A stretch of 7,061 nucleotides of DNA from Candidatus Beckwithbacteria bacterium. Lineage in GTDB: Bacteria > Patescibacteriota > Microgenomatia > UBA1400 > UBA1449. Positions 4,562 through 7,061 of the stretch are shown here, one piece after another (the first letter of the stretch is position 1; each line of letters begins with the position of its first letter). The notes beneath the pieces were generated by a model that ran no database searches, had not been told where the DNA came from, and saw only the letters and a list, made by a program, of their open reading frames with translations. The stretch spans positions 1-7,061 of the forward strand of contig JAAZND010000069.1 in assembly GCA_012798485.1 (NCBI GenBank). The letters run 5' to 3'. Position numbers and translations under genes: made by a program.

Positions 4562-5920
4562 ATTCCTCACAATGTTTTGAATGCCAAAAACCACGAAAAC
4601 GAAGCCATGATTATTGCTGATGCCGGTAAAGTGGGGGCTGTCACTATTGCAACCAATATTGCCGGTCGTGGTGTGGATATAGTTTTGGGCGGTGTGATGC
4701 CTGACAAACATCATTTTAAAGATGAAAAAGCTTACAGCAAAGAATTGGAAAATTGGCAAAGAGAGCATGATAAAGTGATTTCTTTAGGCGGTTTAGCTGT
4801 GGTTGGGACAGAAAGACATGAATCAAGAAGAATTGATAACCAGCTTCGAGGTCGAAGCGGCCGTCAGGGAGATCCTGGTTTTTCCCGTTTTTATGTGTCT
4901 TTGGATGATGATATTATGCGCATTTTTGGTGGTGAACAAGTTTCTCGTCTGATGACTATGTTTAATTTGCCAGAAAATATTCCTTTGGAACATGGCATGG
5001 TTTCCAAAGCTATTGAACAAGCTCAAGTCAAAGTTGAGGGTTTCCATTTTGATTCCCGTAAAAGAGTGGTTGAATACGATGATGTGATGAATAAACAAAG
5101 AGAAATTATTTATGGCAGAAGAAGAAAAATTTTAGAAATGGTAAAAGAAGTAGAAGAAGAAACAGATCCGGAAAAGCTGGATTTGTCTTTGCAAAAACAA
5201 ATTATTAATAATATTGAGCAAGATATTGAAAATATTGTCAGTATGTATGCTGGTAATGGATTTGAGCCAATTGAATATGAAAAACTAGTAAGAGATTTTG
5301 CCGAAATTGTGCCATTTGATCTTGATTCACAAAAAAGATTACAGCAAGATTTACAGAAAGTTCCCCAATCTCTAGAAGCAAAAGAACAAATTATCAAAAT
5401 GCTGAAAACGATTTTTAACAAAGCTTATCAGGCAAGAATAGAACAGTTTGGAGTTGAATTTATGAATAAGATTGAAGTCTATATTGCGCTTCGTACCATG
5501 GATAAACTTTGGATGGAACATCTTGATAGTCTTGATAATTTAAGAGATGGTATTGGTCTTCGTAGTTATGGACAGAGAGATCCATTAGTCGAATACAAAA
5601 ATGAAGCTTTTGCCATGTTTGAAAGACTGCTTTCCAATATTGATTATGAAATCAGCCGCAGTATTTTGAGAGTCGGAGTGGCTGAGAAAAAAAGTGCTAT
5701 GCCTGTAAATATCACAACTGAGCATCCGGAGGCAGAAGATCCAGCAATAAATAATGTCCCTCTTAATAAAGGGGGAAGCCAAGCTCTGCCTGGTGGGGGG
5801 ATTTTACAGCCTTCTGCAAACCAACAAATCGTTAAAAAAAATAAAATTGGACGTAATGACCCATGCTGGTGCGGTAGTGGGAAAAAATGGAAGAAGTGCC
5901 ATTATCCACAAATGAGCTAA
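4562..5920 (+). CDS. secA: SecA, C-terminal part downstream of the in-frame stop
   Basis: These 452 codons follow the TAA in the same frame and complete SecA to 929 codon positions in total, near or slightly above the family norm. Numbered on the full protein, they carry the rest of the second ATPase domain, with motif V TNIAGRGVDIVLGG (508-521; many SecAs have T instead of V before DI) and motif VI QLRGRSGRQGDPG (571-583). Next come the helical scaffold and wing regions, including the conserved segment LRTMDKLWMEHLDSLDNLRDGI. Last are a Pro/Gly-rich linker and the zinc-binding SecB/ribosome-contact tail CWCGSGKKWKKCH with C912, C914, C923 and H924. If translated separately, the first in-frame start would be TTG 4577, but no Shine-Dalgarno sequence precedes it. 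The absence of any further stop or shift argues that the lesion is recent, read through, or a sequence error. Confidence 0.92.
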   Translation: MPHNVLNAKNHENEAMIIADAGKVGAVTIATNIAGRGVDIVLGGVMPDKHHFKDEKAYSKELENWQREHDKVISLGGLAVVGTERHESRRIDNQLRGRSGRQGDPGFSRFYVSLDDDIMRIFGGEQVSRLMTMFNLPENIPLEHGMVSKAIEQAQVKVEGFHFDSRKRVVEYDDVMNKQREIIYGRRRKILEMVKEVEEETDPEKLDLSLQKQIINNIEQDIENIVSMYAGNGFEPIEYEKLVRDFAEIVPFDLDSQKRLQQDLQKVPQSLEAKEQIIKMLKTIFNKAYQARIEQFGVEFMNKIEVYIALRTMDKLWMEHLDSLDNLRDGIGLRSYGQRDPLVEYKNEAFAMFERLLSNIDYEISRSILRVGVAEKKSAMPVNITTEHPEAEDPAINNVPLNKGGSQALPGGGILQPSANQQIVKKNKIGRNDPCWCGSGKKWKKCHYPQMS

Positions 5921-5921
5921 A

Positions 5922-6553
5922 ATGAAAATTAAAAAACTCTCTTTTATTTATTTCGATGTTGGTGGAGTAGTCATCCAAGATTTTAGTGGGACCAATAAAT
6001 GGTCGCAGTTAAAACGTGAATTAGGAATAAAAAAGCTCAAGAATTTGATCAATTTTGGGATAAATACGAAGGAGAAGTTTGTTTGGGTCGTGATGTAGAT
6101 ACATTAATTCCTCTTATTGAAAAACAATTTAAGGTTAAAATTCCTCCTAACTATTCTTTACTTAAAGATGGTTTTATTAATCGGTTTGAAAAAAATTTAT
6201 CAATTTGGCCAGTTATTAAAGAGATCAAAAAACATTGTCGTATTGGTCTTCTAACCAATATGTATCCTAGAATGCTTGATGAAATTAAGAATGCTAAACT
6301 TTTAGCAGATACAAAATGGGATATTATTATTGATTCCAGTATTGTCGGTTTACAAAAACCAGATTTAGAAATTTTCCAATTTGCCGAAGAGAAAGCTCAA
6401 GTTAATGGCAAAGAGATTTTATTTGTTGATAATGTTTTAGCTAATATCCAAGCTGCAGCTGATTTTGGTTGGAAAACTTTTTTGTATAATTCTGACAATT
6501 ATGAGGAAGCTAGTCAACAATTATTAAAATCTGGAATCTATGAAATTATTTAA
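5922..6553 (+). pseudogene. HAD-superfamily hydrolase with a -1 frame change
   Basis: Read with one -1 shift near 6029-6035, this gives a 210-residue HAD subfamily IA phosphatase-like protein with all four motifs. They are FDVGGVV (nucleophile D12; the second Asp is replaced by Gly, as in YihX-like members), LLTN (T112), the lysine in LQKPD (K146) and ILFVDN (D170) with NIQAAADFGWKT. Without the shift, the first frame ends at TAG 6096-6098 after 58 codons, and the larger part (first start TTG 6083) lacks the nucleophile and would be inactive. The gene begins one base after the secA stop and overlaps the MFS start by 14 nt, so all three probably form one transcript. Substrate is unknown; such enzymes often act on small phosphoesters. 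A one-base loss in the A run, real or from sequencing, is the simplest cause. Confidence 0.82.
6029..6035 (+). other. A AAA AAG heptamer at the HAD frame break
   Basis: The seven bases fall in the original reading frame as A-AAA-AAG, the classical bacterial -1 slippery sequence known from dnaX and several insertion sequences. Slipping here joins the two HAD frames exactly (GIKK then AQEFDQF). No convincing downstream hairpin is seen, and the upstream AGGA (6023-6026) is too close to be the usual stimulator. Loss of one A from an original run of seven explains the same facts. Confidence 0.5.
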
Positions 6554-6980
6554 AAATCTTGACCGCAATGTTGTAGGCTTTTTAATTATCAATGCTATTC
6601 ATAATCTTTGGTTTGTTGAAGCCATCTGGTATTTTTACTGGGCAAGATTTGCTTCCTATACTCAAATTGGATTTTATTTTTCTATTTTGACTCTGGTTTG
6701 GATTTTTGCTGAGATTCCTACAGGTTTGTTTGCCGACAAATTTGGCAGGAAAAAAGCGACAATTATAGCTAATATTTTACTTTTAATCGGAGCAATTATA
6801 GATGCCAGTGCTCTTAATATTTATTGGCTGGTAGTAGCTTCAATGATTATGAATATTGGTACTGCCTTTGTTTCTGGATCCTTAGAAGCTTTGGTTTATG
6901 ATAGTTTAAAAGTCAAAGGAACTTATAACCATTGCAGAAAACCCCGCACTGTAAGTGCGAGGGATGAATGCAATCAATGA
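6540..6980 (+). pseudogene. MFS transporter cut by an IS200/IS605 element (N-terminal part)
   Basis: The first 126 or so codons encode four membrane helices of a major facilitator transporter: about residues 11-35, 41-62, 73-92 and 94-115. The family motif A between helices 2 and 3 is present as G62-LFAD-KFGRKK (62-72), and the segment SGSLEALVYDSLK (112-124) is typical of the drug/efflux-like MFS group. A full protein would have about 400 residues and 12 helices. After about KGT(Y) the reading frame enters the hairpin end of a transposable element, and the last 17-20 codons to TGA 6978-6980 are element sequence, so the product cannot be a working transporter. The rest of the gene should lie beyond the element, outside the window. 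Its start is inside the 3' end of the HAD gene, with GGA 5 nt upstream. Confidence 0.85.
6931..6974 (+). repeat. Nested hairpin at the IS200/IS605 left end
   Basis: The inner stem CGCACT (6945-6950)/AGTGCG (6954-6959) has a 3-nt loop GTA. It is extended by CCC (6942-6944)/GGG (6961-6963) with A6960 bulged. An outer 6-bp stem ATTGCA (6931-6936)/TGCAAT (6969-6974) encloses it. This is the kind of imperfect palindrome that TnpA binds as single-stranded DNA. The bulged base and small loop are visible in the sequence; binding is inferred from the family. Confidence 0.75.
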
Positions 6981-7025
6981 GCACAAAAACGTAAAGCTTA
7001 AGTCATTTGATAAGATATAGTTAAG

Positions 7026-7061
7026 ATGATAGAGACAAGTAGTCATACAGCTTACGATATA
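7026..7061 (+). CDS. tnpA: IS200/IS605-family Y1 transposase TnpA, first 12 codons
   Basis: The frame from ATG 7026 to the window edge reads MIETSSHTAYDI. This matches the N-terminus of Y1 tyrosine transposases of IS200/IS605 elements, which typically begin with a few residues, then S-H-(S/T)-x-Y-D/L-I/L before YHLVW. An in-frame stop at 7011-7013 excludes a longer start. The catalytic HUH motif and tyrosine lie outside the window. The assignment rests on a short stretch but is supported by the adjoining hairpin and the interrupted MFS gene. No clear Shine-Dalgarno precedes it. Confidence 0.7.
   Translation, partial: MIETSSHTAYDI

Larger units (their letters stand above)
6926..7061 (+). mobile_element. 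Left end of an IS200/IS605-family element inserted in the MFS gene
   Basis: MFS homology is lost around 6920-6928. It is followed by a strong subterminal hairpin (6942-6963) with the GGGATGAATGC wording common at ends of this family, and then by the start of a Y1 transposase at 7026. These elements have no inverted repeats and no target duplication; they insert 3' of a short target sequence and use such hairpins for recognition of single-stranded DNA. A cleavage point after TTAT (6923-6926) is possible but unproven. The remainder, perhaps with tnpB, is beyond the window. Confidence 0.7.

Noticed and set aside
3097..5782. Several open frames on the - strand or in other frames across secA (such as 3986-4276, 4823-5098, 5110-5421)
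   Set aside because: They lie entirely within well-recognised SecA coding sequence, have no ribosome binding sites and their translations show no family motif.
3131..5920. Alternative genetic code (UGA as glycine, as in Gracilibacteria and SR1) to explain the broken secA
   Set aside because: The interrupting codon is TAA, not TGA. TAA ends at least six genes here, and no in-frame TGA occurs within the long secA frame.
6931..6980. Reading the terminal hairpin as an omega RNA scaffold of a TnpB element
   Set aside because: Omega RNAs lie at the 3' end of tnpB. Here no tnpB precedes the hairpin, and a tnpA start follows it, so it is the left end.

Overview
The window is AT-rich, densely packed bacterial DNA with every recognisable chromosomal gene on the + strand. 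The SecA protein carries an extra segment of about 30 residues in its first ATPase domain, including the wording PVSRK before the DITYGTNNEYGFDYLRD motif. I associate this with Patescibacteria (Candidate Phyla Radiation, Parcubacteria-like). Together with the small genes, low GC and mixed use of Shine-Dalgarno and apparently leaderless starts, it makes a Patescibacteria member the best guess (moderate confidence, from memory, not from a search). TAA and TGA both act as ordinary stops, so the standard bacterial code applies.

Layout. Positions 1-140 are the right end of an IS30-family insertion sequence: the C-terminus of its transposase and its terminal repeat. From 141 to 508 there is only a doubtful small membrane ORF, followed by a near-consensus promoter whose spacer and -10 box lie inside a 24-bp palindrome. 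That promoter leads into a tight three-gene module (509-1489): a DUF2178-like four-helix membrane protein, a small XRE/Cro-type repressor, and a membrane-anchored HEAT-like protein with four cysteines. A second promoter, whose -35 box contains the stop codon of the previous gene, starts an ArsR/SmtB-type metalloregulatory operon (1515-3039): ArsR repressor, CxxC thioredoxin-like protein and DUF318/ArsP-type permease. Its likely operator covers the start codon.

From 3131 comes a secA-HAD hydrolase-MFS transporter string in which all three genes are interrupted. secA has an in-frame TAA between the two halves of its second ATPase domain. The HAD gene is split by a -1 frame change at an A6 run with the sequence A AAA AAG. 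The MFS gene is cut after about 126 codons by the left end of an IS200/IS605-family element, whose Y1 transposase (tnpA) begins at 7026 and runs off the window.

The two intact operons read as a self-regulated membrane module and a metal(loid) or thiol-linked export module. The interrupted SecA is the most important point to check: SecA is normally essential, so the stop is either a sequence error, a recent lesion in a dispensable copy, or evidence of a split or read-through SecA.
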